Source: Iris pallida
Lineage: Eukaryota > Streptophyta > Magnoliopsida > Asparagales > Iridaceae
Direction of reading: 5' to 3'
DNA: 64,000 nucleotides
Assembly (NCBI GenBank): GCA_029216955.1
Contig: JANAVB010002199.1
Location: 12,755,917 to 12,819,916 of the forward strand
The translations under genes and the position numbers were made by a program. Shown here one piece after another: positions 11,770 to 23,862 of this stretch (the first letter of the stretch is position 1; the number at the start of each line of letters is the position of its first letter). The notes under the pieces were generated by a model. That model was not told the DNA's origin. It worked only from the letters and a program-made list of their open reading frames with translations, and did no database searches.

Positions 11770-13649
11770 CAAACAGGCTACAAACCCGACTCTATTCCCT
11801 GCTAACAGCAGCAAACAAAACTAAGCCACAGCCGGCCCAAGGCCGAGAGCACCCGACCTGTGAAGTTAATCGCTTTATTAGATGTATATATATAACGATA
11901 GCGAGATTGAAGAGATAACTTCCTCCATGCTTGATCGTTTTCCGATCAAATTGTGCAGGTATGAAGCTAACCTATAGCCCTTCAATCCCCTTCAAATAGT
12001 TTGGATTAATTCGCTTCGTGCGCGTCGCAAATCGATTCCCAAAACTGGGAAAAATCTCGATTTCCAGGATATAGAAACTGCCCCAACGACCGATGTTTGC
12101 GGTCGATTTGTGACCAGAACATCGCGAGTTTTAGAAAACCGCTTGAACAGATTTCTAGCCAACCTAACCAAGATGGAAACGCTATTTTTAGATTTAATTC
12201 TTGTTGGGTAATTGCTGTTTAAAATTAAGATAAAGTTGACAAAAAATCTGTTTTCAAAACTTAGAAATTCATCCACACGACGTGCGTCCCGCCATTCCAG
12301 GCGACGTGGTCACGAACTGTAAGCATCGAAAGCTGCGTAACGGCTTCGTGGTCGCGTGGGCTTTGGCTGAATTCAAATTGGTCGCGTGTGCGCGACGAAT
12401 TTGATGCGTATCCGTCGAAATTCACAGTATCGTGCACTTTATAAATTTCTCAATTACTTTGTGCACGCTCGTCAGATCGAGATGAAACTTGCGCCATCAG
12501 GACTATATCTTTTTTCTGGTCCTGTATGCCAAGTTTGGTCCGATTCTGAGACAGCTGATAAAATCGCCGTATTGCGGGCCCCACGGTCCGACTCAACGGG
12601 TGATTTTGTGCGCGGCCCGCCGAAATCCAACTTTGGACATACGGTTGGGTTCGTATCGAAAAATCGGATCCGTAGACAAGTAGTTTGACGACTTTAGAGA
12701 CCATTGACTCTGGCACACTTTTCGGTGCAAAACAGGTCCAACGGCGGACATCGTTTTTGTCCAAAATTACCGTTTTGCCCCTGTGTCCAGAATTGGACTT
12801 AAGGACAGACAATCCTAGCTAATTTGACTATTCTGAGAACGTTGGTACTATTTATTTCAGCATCTGGAGACTTCTACATGTGTTGACTGATTGTGGCTCT
12901 TTGAGTGGTATATATTTATTGATTTCTCCAGCTAAGGACCTCAGGCAAGTGCACTTTCTGATTGCTTTTCGATTCATAGTAGTCTTTTCATTTCATGTCT
13001 ATACATATATCTTGATGCTTGTTGACACGCTCGTCACACGGAGTAGTCGGGAGGGGAAATATCTAAGTAAACATGTGAACTACCCAGAACTATCCCATGA
13101 GTCTATTCTTGAATAATAGCCGCTGTACACGACACGTACAGTGTGCCGGATTTACCCCCTAGCCGTTCACATGTCGAAAAGGATATTTCACACCACCTAG
13201 ATAGATGTCTTTTATTAGTTTTCCTTGTTTACTTCTCTATCGTGCTATGTCATCAGTTATCTTCCAGTTTTTATCTCTCATATGTTATTTTCATGTCTTG
13301 TTAATTCTATTTTGTTTTTGCATTATCGTCGGTTTGTGTACTTGTTCCATTCCTGACTGGAAATCAACATTTTTCAGGTTTAGCCGCTATCACTCTTAGC
13401 ACTGGGGAAGACTTGAGTATGCTGAAGACAACCTAGAAATAGAAAACAATTGTATCAATTTCCTTAATTATAAAATCTTATATTTTCTTTAATTGTAAAT
13501 GTTGTAATAAATTTAGAAATGTGAATGAGCAATAATATTTATTTTGAGCAATTATTCTTGCGGGCTTGACAGCGTTCTACCGCCGACTCTGCGGCGTAGG
13601 CTGGCTTGGACACGTCTCGTATCCGGAAAAGCGGGTGCGGGTCGTGACA
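11770..13649 (+). mobile_element. Tekay-type LTR fragment, plus orientation
   Basis: The right edge is a typical LTR end (GGGTGCGGGTCGTGACA, ending 13649), closely matched by the LTR end at 57875. The stretch 12590-12770 is homologous, in opposite orientation, to 19927-20108, which lies at a corresponding depth in another LTR fragment. No coding domain is present; the open frames at 12386-12812 are chance frames. I cannot find the left LTR boundary. 11770-12400 may be an older unrelated sequence in which I recognise nothing. Confidence 0.6.
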
Positions 13650-14826
13650 ACAAGGCACTACACACTTAGGGTATGAAGTGCTCGTAAGTCATGAAATGGC
13701 CGAAACGGCGCACAGACAATGTGCAAGGTAAAAGGTACACAAGGTGTAAGGTACACAAGGTGAAAAAGTTACATATGAATTCTGGTTAAAGTGAGACATA
13801 AAAATTCTTGAAGCCAAGACAAAGATCTACAACTTTTATGTTGGGAGTTGGAAGAAATTCTGGCCACAATTTAGCCAAATATGGCATAAAACAGTCAAAA
13901 ATAGCCAAAATAGGCACTATACGGCCTTCTGTGGCACTATGCAGCCTTCTGCGGCACTATGCAGCCTTCTGTGGCACTATTCATCCATGCGGCACTATGC
14001 ATCCATACGGCACTATTCATTCATGCGGCATTATTCATTCCTGCGGCACTATTCATTCCATGCGGCACTATGCATTCCTGCGGCACTATTCATTCCTGCG
14101 GTACTATGCATCCATACGGCACTATTCATTCCTACGGTACTATGCATCCATGCGACACTATTTATTTCTGTGGCACTATTTATTCCTGCGGCACTATTCA
14201 TCGTCTCTGCCAAAAACCAGGACAGATTAATATAGAAGATGTCCAAATATTGTTTTGGGTATAACTTCCTCAAAACAAGTCAAAATTCGACGGTTCAAAA
14301 GCCAAAATTGGGTAGAATGAGATTTCCTACAACCTAGGACCATTAGTTTCCGAAAACAACCAAGTTTGATAGATCAAACCATGAAAATCCATAAAACCTT
14401 AGTTTTAGAAACTTAGATCTACACAAAACTAGCCATTAAAATCAAAAACTCCAAAAACTAAACTTGTAGAGAATGAAGAGAAGAACAATATAGATAAATA
14501 ATATCAATGAAAAAAATCAAGAATGAAAAATGAACAAATCTCCACATTTGAGCAAGTTGTACTTGCCTAAGAGGATTGGTGGTTGAGGGAAATGAATAAG
14601 AGAATGAATGAGGAAAGAGAGTGTGGAAGAGATTATTTATAGTGGGTGAGGGTTGGCTTAAGAAAACCCTAATCTCTAAACATGCTCTAACCATTCCACT
14701 AATGACATGCTTCGAAGCTATATGCAACCATTAATAAATAATAAATAGAATTATGCACATGCTAAATACAAGATATCATGTACAGAATTCATGAAAGAAT
14801 ACGTATATTGGGATCGAGGAGTGACA
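13650..14826 (-). mobile_element. Tekay-type LTR fragment, minus orientation
   Basis: The right edge GGGATCGAGGAGTGACA (ending 14826) matches the LTR ends at 1040 and 11764. The stretch 14295-14490 (TGGGTAGAATGAGATTTCCT onward) is recognisably homologous to about 490-660. Instead of the ATGCGGCT array it carries a tight 18 bp tandem array at the equivalent place. The left end abuts the LTR end at 13649, so one fragment probably cut the other. Confidence 0.75.
13914..14212. repeat. 18-bp tandem array, TATTCATTCCTGCGGCAC type
   Basis: About sixteen units follow one another; the first three are 20 bp long and the rest mostly 18 bp. The core GCGGCACTAT contains the same GCGGC word as the neighbouring LTR arrays. 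Because 18 is a multiple of three, every frame reads as a repeated hexapeptide, which explains the overlapping ORFs at 13808-14264. No protein is implied. Confidence 0.93.
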
Positions 14827-15701
14827 CAAATATATCAATTTAGTTTTTTTTTCTTTCCAAATTTGGCACTAAACCTAGGCCAAAAGTCCAAAATCGGGTC
14901 CTATGGGTTCCAAATCTCTCATAATGGGTTATCATACACCTCGGGCATCCTCTAATATGAAAATGACACTAATTAGAAGTAATTACAAATATTAGAGTGA
15001 GGGTTTACCTCTTGGGAGTTCGAATCCCAGGGAAAAGTTCCAAAATCACTTCTTCTTAGGTCAAAGCCCAAAATCTATGCTTCCACCACCACCAAGCTAG
15101 ATCTACCTAGATCAAAACCACGAATGAGAGGTAAACAAGGGTTAGCACCAAGATTAGAGAAAGATCTAGAGTATGGAGAAGATTTGGAAGAGATTTGCTT
15201 ACTTTGGAGCTTAAAATGCAAAAAAGAAGAAGAAGAAGGATTTTATGGAATGAGAGAAAAGAAGGAGAGAGAGAGAGTGTTCTTGCAAATGAGAGCATGA
15301 GGGGTGCATATTCTGTCCAGCCATGTAAAAAGGGGGGTTTGGGGCATTGTGCAAAGTCACAAATGCCCTCTAAGTCAAAGAATAGAAGGGTTTTGGGTTG
15401 GGGTCAAAATGGTAACTTGGAAATTTTAAATTGTAAGTTCTAAATCTAATTCTAAACTCTAATTCCTACTAAAATCAAATAGAATTAGTCAAAATAAATA
15501 TCTGGGTTTGGTCATGACAAGTTGGAGGGTCCAATTGGGTCCAAAACTGACCCGGGTCACTAACACAAGTCGAAATGAGACAAAACTCAAACTCGATCAA
15601 ATAAAACCCCAGAACACAATATTAAAAAATAAATATTCACAAAAATATTAGAATATTAAAAATGACAAATTTGCCCTCAATTTTGAAAATTGGAAGTGAC
15701 A
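14827..15701 (-). mobile_element. LTR fragment, minus orientation
   Basis: The right edge reads TGGAAGTGACA (ending 15701), giving TGTCACTTCC as an LTR start on the minus strand. Interior text near 15090-15200 (repeated AGATCTA and AAAACCA words) resembles the corresponding part of the other Tekay-type LTRs. There is no coding domain. The left end abuts the preceding LTR fragment at 14826. Confidence 0.55.
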
Positions 15702-18523
15702 TTATGTATCACATCTAATGTTGGGAGCAAAAGCTCACATTAGAAGAATTCTCTTGTCTTTCGGTGGATTTGTATTACACTACCATTGGTATAATTGAAT
15801 CACATATGAATGTGGCAAAACATAAAGCCAATGATCATATCTTATGTACTATTTGGCATGACCGTTTAGGTCACCCAGGACAAACTATGTTCAAGAGGAT
15901 TATTGATAATTTTTGCGGACACTTATTGGAAAATTACGATCTTGGCTTACCAAATAATCACCTATGCGTTCCTTGTTCACAAGAAAAATTTATAACTAGA
16001 CCATCTTTCCTAAAAGTTAAGAATGAGTCTCCTACTTTCTTGTAAAGAATACAAGGAGACATTTGTGGTCCTATTCATCCTGCTAGTGGTCATTTTAGAT
16101 ATTTAATGGTACTCATAGATGTATCTACTAGGTGGTCACATGTTTGTTTATTGTCTACTAGAAATCTTGCATTTTCTCGTCTTTTGGCCCAAATTATTAA
16201 ACTTAGATTTTAATTTCCTGATAACTTGATTAAGTCAATTAGACTTGATAATGTCGCCAAATTTACCTCACAAGTTTTTGATAATTATTGTACATTATTA
16301 GGGATTGAGGTAGAGCATCATGTTCCCCATGTGTGTACACAAAATGGGTCAGCTGAGTCATTTATTAAACATCTCCAACTTATAGATAGACCTCTATTAA
16401 TGCAATCTAGTCGGACAATTGAGGCTTGGGAACATGCTATTTTATATGCTGCATCTCTAGTTAAATTTAGACCGACTGCCTACCATATTTTTTTACCCAT
16501 ACAATTTGTTAGTGGTAGATAATCCAATATTTCACATTTGGGAAAGCTTGGATGTGCAGTATAAGTCCCAATTCCACCTCCCAAAAGAACTAAGATGGGT
16601 CCCCAACGATGTTTGGGAATATACATTGGTTTTGAATCTTCTTCCATAATAAGATATTTGGAACCAATGATTGGTGATGTCTTTACTGCAAGATTTAAAG
16701 ATTGTCAATTTGATGAAAGAGTCTTCCCGCCGTTAAGGGAAGGTAAGCAACACATTGTTCATATAGAACAATCCATTGCTAATGAACGATGTGAATTGAC
16801 ATGGAATATGCCTACTCTATCTCATCAAGATCCAATAACTCGACAATGTGGATTATGAGACAAGGAGAATGATACATTTGCAAGAAATTGCAAATCAATT
16901 ACCTGATGCATTTAATGATGCAACAAAGGTAACTAAATCCCATGTGCCAGCTACAAATGTGCCAGCCAAAATTAATGTTCATGTTGGCCAAAATCTAAAC
17001 AAGGCAATGAATGACTCTACTACTACACGTTAAAAGCGTGGTAGGCCTATAGGTTCCAAGGATAGTGCTCCTAGAAAGAGGAGAGTTAATGAAACATCTT
17101 GTCCGGATAAAAGCCCGATAGTGGCTGGAGCTCCGAAAATAAATAATAAAGATGTGCACATTTCCAAATTCACTAAAATGCCTATGGATGCCTCTAGAGA
17201 GGTACATGTATCTGAAAATGAAAAGATCTTGATATTCCATACATGGTCAGATGAATTGTGGAATAGAAAAACACTTGTCATTGATGACATATTTAGCTAT
17301 GCAATAGCTATTGAAATATCAAAGGACGATGATGATTGTGAAAATGAACCACGTAGTATAAATGAATCTCGACAAAGAAAAAATTGGCTAATGTGGAAAG
17401 ATGCTATTCAAGCAGAATTAAAAAAATTAGAAAAATGTGGTGTATTTGTACCTATAGTGGAAACCAAAGGGCATAAACCCTGTTGGTTTTAAATGGGTGT
17501 TCGTAAGAAAATGAAATGAGAGAAACGAAGTTGAAAGATACAAAGCCCAAATTGTATCATAAGGTTTCTCTCAAAGACCAGGAATTGACTATATTGAGAC
17601 ATACTCTCCAGTTATTGATGTCATTACTTTTAGATATCTAATTAGTCTCGCAGTTTCTGAAAATCTTGATATGGGACTTATGGATGTTGTAACTGTATAT
17701 TTGTATGGAGACTTAGATACTGACATCTATATGAAAATTCTAAAAGGATTTACAATGCCAGAGACTAAGTTAAAGGACATGTGTTCAATTAAACTTAGAC
17801 GAGCATTATATGGGTTGAAACAATCCGAAAGAATATGGTATAATCGTCTTAGTATATATTTGACTAAGAAAGAATATAAAAATAGTCAAATTTGCCCATG
17901 TGTCTTTATTAAGAAATCCGATAATGGATTTTCTATAGTAGCAATATTTGGATGATATAAACCTGATCGGGTCTCCTGCAGAATTGGAGAAAACTGTAAA
18001 CTATTTGAAAAAGGAATTTGAAATAAAAGATTTGGGAAAGACAAAGCTTTGTCTTGGCTTGCAAATAGAATGAAATTCCAGTAGAATATTAGTGCATCAA
18101 TCTTGATATATTAAAAGAATTTTAAAAAGATTTAGAATAGACAAAGCACATCCACTTAGTACACCTATGGTTGTACGGAGTTTGGATTTAGATAAAGATT
18201 TATTTTGACCAAAGGGAGAAGATGAAAAAATTCTTGGTCCTGAAGTACCGTATTTAAGTGCTATTGGAGCACTACTATATCTAGCAAAATGCACAAGACC
18301 AGACATTGTTTTTTTTGTTAATTTATTATCTAGATATAGTTCTGCACTACACTTAGACATTGGAATGGAGTTAAACACATAATAAGATATCTTCATGGAA
18401 CAACTGACATGGGATTATTTTATTCCTGTAACTCCACTTATAACTCTCGTCTAGTTGGTTATGCAGACTCGGGTTATCTTTCTGGCCCTTATAAGGGTTG
18501 TTCCCAAATAGGTTATGTGTTTA
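15702..18523 (+). pseudogene. decayed Ty1/copia pol: GAG-pre-integrase, integrase, RT, RNase H
   Basis: This is a broken copia polyprotein on the plus strand. The GAG-pre-integrase zinc region has HDRLGHPGQTMFKR (about 15860-15900) and C-x2-C near 15965. The integrase core follows near 16045-16520 with GDICGPI, a degenerate DNVAKFTSQVF motif and QNGSAESF. RT follows from 17380 with EAELKKL-type text (AIQAELKKLEKCGVF), DVVTVYLYGDL near 17690 and RALYGLKQSERIWYNRL near 17800. RNase H remnants (LVGYADSGYLSG) lie near 18450-18490. Stops and frameshifts occur throughout, so it is old. It ends abruptly at 18523 where an LTR begins. No LTR of its own was found. Confidence 0.88.
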
Positions 18524-20108
18524 TGTAATGCCCCAGCCCCAAAATACTTAGGACGAAGTACGTAGACATGTCAGCTGTATACATACGAAGTATACTCCAA
18601 TGTATGGAACCACCGTAGGTATACATAATCTGTAAAATGCAGTAAACTATGATAACTAAATCTCATCCACCAAATAAGAGAATAATAATATAAATCAACT
18701 ATGAAATTTGTCATTTATACATGTAGTTGGGCGGAGACAAATCCTCTACCAACTATTTTAAAAGAGAGAAATATCCAAGAAAATGATAGATGAAAATGAC
18801 AAGACGAACCAAGGGCAATCATCTTCGAAGGACTGGAGAAGATCACGGCCTTGGCTAGAACACCTGTAAAAAGTCACAAAGCACACACCTGGAGAGATAA
18901 CCAGGTCCTCAGAGGGACGTAACAAGATATAGGAAGAACATGCCATAATGAACTGAATATATAAAATGTCACAAGCCACAAGTAAAGTAAAATAGTCCCA
19001 ATCGTAACAAGATACATAAAGGAACGGGGGTGACTTGACATTGACTAGGTTTTACCTAACCATTCTAATGTGTTTATGCAGTTAAGAATAAACCTTTCGT
19101 CGCATGAGCCCTGGCTGTAAATAGGATCTGGTATAGTCCCCACTTGGGCACCAGTGACCTAAGCGCATGACGTTCAAAAATGACAGTGGCCAACCTGAGA
19201 GGATCATCTTACCCCAAGCGCATAACGTTCAAGAACGTCAGTGGCCAACATAAGGGGGTAAGCATACCCGTATCTCCAGCGGAGCTTCCGGGTTACAAGA
19301 GAATATGTAATAGGAGCCCATACGACAAGGAAATGTTCTCTCCACCCGATGCACCTATCGAAGTCGCATCTGCGATCATGTACCTCTACTAAATGCTAAG
19401 TCTCCTAATATGCCTCTATTAGTAGTTAGACCTAACGCATGCGTACGGGTGATCAGCCAACACGCAAGTACCTCTACATGCTACTCATCTTACAAATATC
19501 TCGTGGTACAACTATGTCAAAGTTTATACAATACACTACAGTTGGTAGTCCCTTAACTCTAGGTCCATATGCAATCAAAGGATATTAAGCAAAGTAAAGC
19601 TAATATCACTGAGTATGTAATAAATCAAGAGTTGTAATAATGGTACAACTACAAGAACTGAAAATAAATAAATAGTGATACACAAATAACTAAAAATACA
19701 GACTAAATATAAGCAGTAAATATGGAAAGGTATCTTGCCTGAGGTTGTATGCAAAAGAGCGGCGTCCAATAGCTCGAACCGTCAGAATAGTGAATCGATG
19801 AAAGCCAAATCCCGCATACGTCCTCGGATGATGAAATAAACACCATGAACATGTTTGGAATAAAAGATATATCTAGGAAACACCTGTCCAGAAGTCTAAT
19901 TCTGGAGCAGGGGCAAAATCATAATTTTGGGTCAAAACGATATCCGCTGTTGGACCCATTTTACACCGAAATATGTGCCAATGTCTATGGTCTCTAAATT
20001 CGTCAAACTACATGTCTACGAATTTAGTTTGAGGAGACGAACTCAACGATATGTCCAATTTTGGATTTCGATGAGCCTTGCACAAAATCGTCCGTTGGAT
20101 CGGGTCGC
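18524..20108 (-). mobile_element. Tekay-type LTR fragment inserted in copia remnant
   Basis: The left edge TGTAATGCCCCAGCCCC at 18524 is the reverse complement of a TGGGGC...TTACA LTR end and cuts the copia RNase H frame directly. The stretch 19927-20108 is homologous, inverted, to 12590-12770. Near 19158-19255 a unit containing AGCGCATAACGTTCAAGAAC and CAGTGGCCAAC occurs two to three times. The right part is lost where pararetrovirus integrant A begins at about 20109, with CGCGG shared at the junction. The other end, and therefore the target duplication, is missing. Confidence 0.7.
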
Positions 20109-20333
20109 GGGACTAAGGGTCAAAGTAAGCAATCTCAGAGATCTTAGGGGAACTATGTCAAGCCGCGGAAAGCCACGGTAGTTCCTTGATCAGTGTTATC
20201 AGGGAACGTAGGGGAACTATGTCAAGCCGCGGAACTAAGGGTCAAAGTGAGCAATCTCAGAGATCTTAGAATATTTTTGTTAAAAAATACTAGAGCCTAC
20301 CATAGCTCATATACTCAAGAACAACTCCTCACC
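20109..20333 (+). repeat. partial, duplicated leader of integrant A
   Basis: The segment from ACTAAGGGTCAAAGT to AGATCTTAG occurs twice, at about 20111-20148 and 20233-20270, with AACTATGTCAAGCCGCGG after the first copy and before the second. The equivalent leader upstream of integrant C (35100-35165) has it once. A small tandem duplication therefore arose at the left edge of integrant A. The ORF1 start codon follows at 20334. Confidence 0.75.
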
Positions 20334-22120
20334 ATGGGAGATAATATTGAGGCGAAAGCCGAATTTCAGGTTTCAGCGAATGACCATCGTTGTCCTTACA
20401 ACTTGAAAGGATATGAACATCTTGTTCATCTTCCTTCTCATGATAACCATAACAATGGTATATACAATTTTATTGTAGATACCTTGGTGACCATGAATAG
20501 CAATATGCATGAAAATATGCAGACCATCCGAAAGGATGTTGTTGATATGAGTAGTACCATACATACTATTCATACAGATGTTATAAATGTTGGACGAGAA
20601 ATTTTTCAAGTTAAAAACGATCTTAAAAGTCTAGGAAAAATTCCTATGGATGTTGACACAGCTACTAGTAAACCAACTAGAACTGTAGGCCAACCACTGG
20701 TAGTCCGAAGAAGCCGTTGGGCTACAAATATTAATATGATAAAACTTTCTTCTAAGGAAACCAACAAAATTCTACCAGAAGAAATTGATGAAAGCTTTTA
20801 TAAAACCTTTTTAAGGTTACAACAACAGGAACTGTCGGGAGATATTGACAGTGAACCTGTATATACATATTATGAACAACATGCTAAAGCTATTGACTTC
20901 TTCAAATGGAAACATGCTGAGAGTTCTGATTCAGACTCATCAGATAGCGAAACAGAACCCCTCTTTATTCGCGCCATTGAAGAAGGACAAAGTAGCAATG
21001 ATACCTTAAATATAGAAGCAGAACCACATCTAAATCCTACAACTATACCTCCTAATTCGGAAGTTATAATGAGGGATCCAAAATTTATTCTTGGAGAACC
21101 CTCCCCTTACACTTCTAAATATAGAGAAGAAAGGCGTAAAAATTGGAATAAGTTCCATTCTTCTCAACAGTCATACCAACAAGATAAAAGATATTTATCT
21201 GATGGGTTGATCTTAAACCTTGAAAATGTTGCACATAAACAAATTGGAGAATATCTCTCTAATTGGTTACAAAAAATGCAAGGGATGGCATATTTCCTTC
21301 CTGCTGACATAAGTACTGAAGGTTATATTCTTTATGCCACTAGCCATTGGCAAGGTGACATAATTGCATGGTTGAGAAATTTTGAAACGCAAAATCCTCA
21401 AACCATAGAAACACTAAAAGCCAATCCAGATAAGTTTGCAGCGTTAGAAGAACTTATCAAGCAACTTCTTACTGATTTCACGGGAGAAGTATCCCAAGCT
21501 ACGAAAAATTATAATAAGATATTACATAAAATGATGCTATGTGACATCTGCATGCTTGAAGAATTTGTATCCAAATATATTGGATTGATTTTTCATTTAA
21601 ATGACAATAGGGAAAAGGAATTCTGGATGGAAGGATTCTTTACTAAAATTCCCTATCCTTGGAATAATTTATTAAAGCAAGATATGATGATCTCCGTGGT
21701 GGTATGAATGGTCTTCATACAACTGGCATGCTCAAAAAAGCATGTATGAGAACCATGGAAGAAACTTGCGAGCAGACTAAAGCTGCATCCCAGATGAATA
21801 AATTTATCAAAAACTCAGTACTTGGTTACAGATGCTGTAACAAGTATGACGAAGATATTAATTTCCAGTTTGGATGTCCACCTACTTGGAAACAACCAAA
21901 ATGGAAAAAGTCATGGAAAAAGGGTAAAACCTTTAGTAAGAAAAAATAGAAAATAACTAGAAAGAAATGGAAACCTAACTTCAAAAAGAAGTTTAAAACA
22001 GAGAAGAATTTCCAAAAAAGAAAATTTATTAAGAGAAAAAAGTTCAAAAAAGGTTGTAAATGTTTTAAGTACAACAAAGAGGGACACTTTGCTAATGAAT
22101 GTCCTGAAACTATACATAGT
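20334..22120 (+). pseudogene. ORF1 N-terminal part: coat protein and zinc knuckle (integrant A)
   Basis: The ATG at 20334 sits in the favourable context ACCATGG; the frame is open further upstream but without an ATG. From the N-terminus it shows a predicted helical stretch with regular spacing (residues 50-100), an acidic Ser/Asp run (about 198-210), the coat-like core (residues 290-460, with YILYATSHWQGD and FWMEGFFTKIPYPWN), a Lys-rich tract and a zinc knuckle at 22061-22102. The Lys-rich tract plus knuckle after the core is typical of caulimovirid coat proteins, which package the DNA. Damage: a one-base deletion near 21668 (integrant C has the extra base), TAG at 21947-21949, and Tyr instead of the second Cys of the knuckle (C-x2-Y-x4-H-x4-C). 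The frame after the break runs on into the dUTPase-like part. Confidence 0.85.
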
Positions 22121-23862
22121 ATGATCATAACAGATCTTGAAGACTATGGTATTCATATTGGTACCATGGATGAAGTTAGCAGTAACACTTCTGCTTCCTC
22201 TATCTATGAGATTGAGTCTATGGACGAATCCTCTGGAGAAGACAATTCTTCTGAAGTTGAGGATCTCAGCAAAGCTATAGAACATCTCAAGATAAATATG
22301 AACACAATAAATAAAACCCATAATACAATACGCATTACCCTCTTAGATGATAAAGCTATCCTTTCCCTTAAAGAAGGAATTTCTGTGGGATATACTTTAT
22401 ATTCTAAAGAGGATGTTTGTATTAAACGATACCGGAGTGCCGAGATACGTCTTGGTTTAAGAATCTTTATACCCCTTGGATATTATGGTGTTATCCATAG
22501 TGTTCCTTTGCATACTAATAAAGGTATACTATTGACACAAGGTTTTATTGAACCAGTGTCACGACATAATGTATGTATTACCGTTAAAAATACGGTCTAT
22601 GAGGGTGATTATATTATTCACCGGGGTGACCCCATTGGGTTACTAGTAATACATAAATATGAGGATCTCCCTATGGTGGAAGAACCCCTTCCGTCTAAAA
22701 CTGTTCCTCAACCAGGTTCTAGTTCAAGTATTGGCTCTGACAGGAGAGACCCTGATGAGCATTATTATGAATTTAGAATCTATATGAATAGACTTACTTC
22801 AGAAGAAACCTCAAATTCTAGCCTACAGCAAAGTGAAGGTGAACAATTTGAGATTACGGATGAAGATTTGGAAAAGCTCAAGGAGGCTATTCCACATTCA
22901 GATAAAAAGGAAGTATATAAACCTATATCCTTCCAATCTCGATTCTTAAATAAACATACCTATGTATTTGAACGAATGCAAGGAAATATTGAATTAAGAG
23001 GTGGAGAAGATTTTTCTTCTATCTGCCTTCTTGACAAAAAGAAAATTGAAAAATTAAAAAGAAATATCCAAAAATGCGATATTTACATATTAGGTTAATT
23101 CAGTTGAAGATAACTGGTCTTTTCCGAACAGGAATTGATACCCCCATACTAGTTGTATGTATGGATGAGAGAATCATCAATAGCCCTCTTAATAGCATTA
23201 TTGGATGAGCTAAATCTAATCTGGTAAACAGACTATTCGGAATCAATATTCATCCCGACTTCTCTATTAGTCTTGATGATGAAAATATTGAAAAAACATG
23301 CACTTTATCCATAAACCTTCAAGGCATTAAACTCATGCCAGGATCTAAGGTTTTGGGTATACAATGGGAACATTGTATGGCTTTAAACGATACTCCTACA
23401 TTTAAATCCATTACTCCTAAGCACCTAGTTAAACTCTTTGAAGTTGGAATGGGTAAAACTATACAACCCCGATTAGTAAAATTAGAACATTTAAGGCTTG
23501 ACAATGAAATGCAAGTTTTTGTCAAATCCTTAAAACCTAAACTTGAAATACCTACGGAGTATTTTATTGCTTCGGGCAATACAATATCCACTATTTTAAG
23601 TGGAAAGAGACCTCAAATACATGTTGATGAGGCATCCTCCTCAAATACAGGACAAATATCTCGATCTAACTCTATGGGACATTTAGACTCAGGAAGAATA
23701 TCGATTTCACCTGATATTTCTGCCCATAGATCCAGTATTAGTGAAACTCCAATGGAGGGAAGGACTAGCCTCCTGATGAATAAAGGTGTCAGGAGAGATA
23801 ATAATCTAGTCTTACGTACATCATTACCCTCTATCAGGGAAAACAATTCTGATCTGTCTTAA
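22121..23862 (+). pseudogene. ORF1 C-terminal part: dUTPase-like module and movement protein (integrant A)
   Basis: An acidic linker is followed by a region resembling trimeric dUTPase (22330-22660): GISVGYTLYS, RIFIPLGYYGVIHS and GDYIIHRGDPIGLLVI match its beta-strand motifs. At motif III, where active enzymes have Asp and Tyr, it reads GFIEPVSRHNV, so catalysis is doubtful. A 30K-superfamily movement protein follows (about 22850-23600): DKKKIEKLKRN, then LFRTGIDTPI, DERIINSPLNSIIG, NLVNRLFGINIHPDF and PGSKVLGIQW. Such proteins enlarge plasmodesmata. A net -1 shift near 23090 breaks the movement protein between DIYI and LIQLKI, and TGA lies at 23206-23208. The Ser-rich tail ends with TAA at 23860-23862, overlapping the next ATG by one base. 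Only this integrant retains the region. Confidence 0.8.

Noticed and set aside
12450..12812. Minus-strand ORF whose product resembles the translation of 19927-20108
   Set aside because: The similarity is between two homologous LTR fragments in opposite orientation. Both frames are short and no domain is present, so nucleotide homology explains it.
13808..14264. Three overlapping open frames with repeated hexapeptides
   Set aside because: An 18-bp tandem repeat without stops gives open frames in all phases. No independent evidence for a protein.
15011..15031. TTGGGAGTTCGAATCCCAGG, like a tRNA T-arm or SINE B box
   Set aside because: No A box, anticodon stem or acceptor stem fits upstream, and the stretch lies in LTR sequence.
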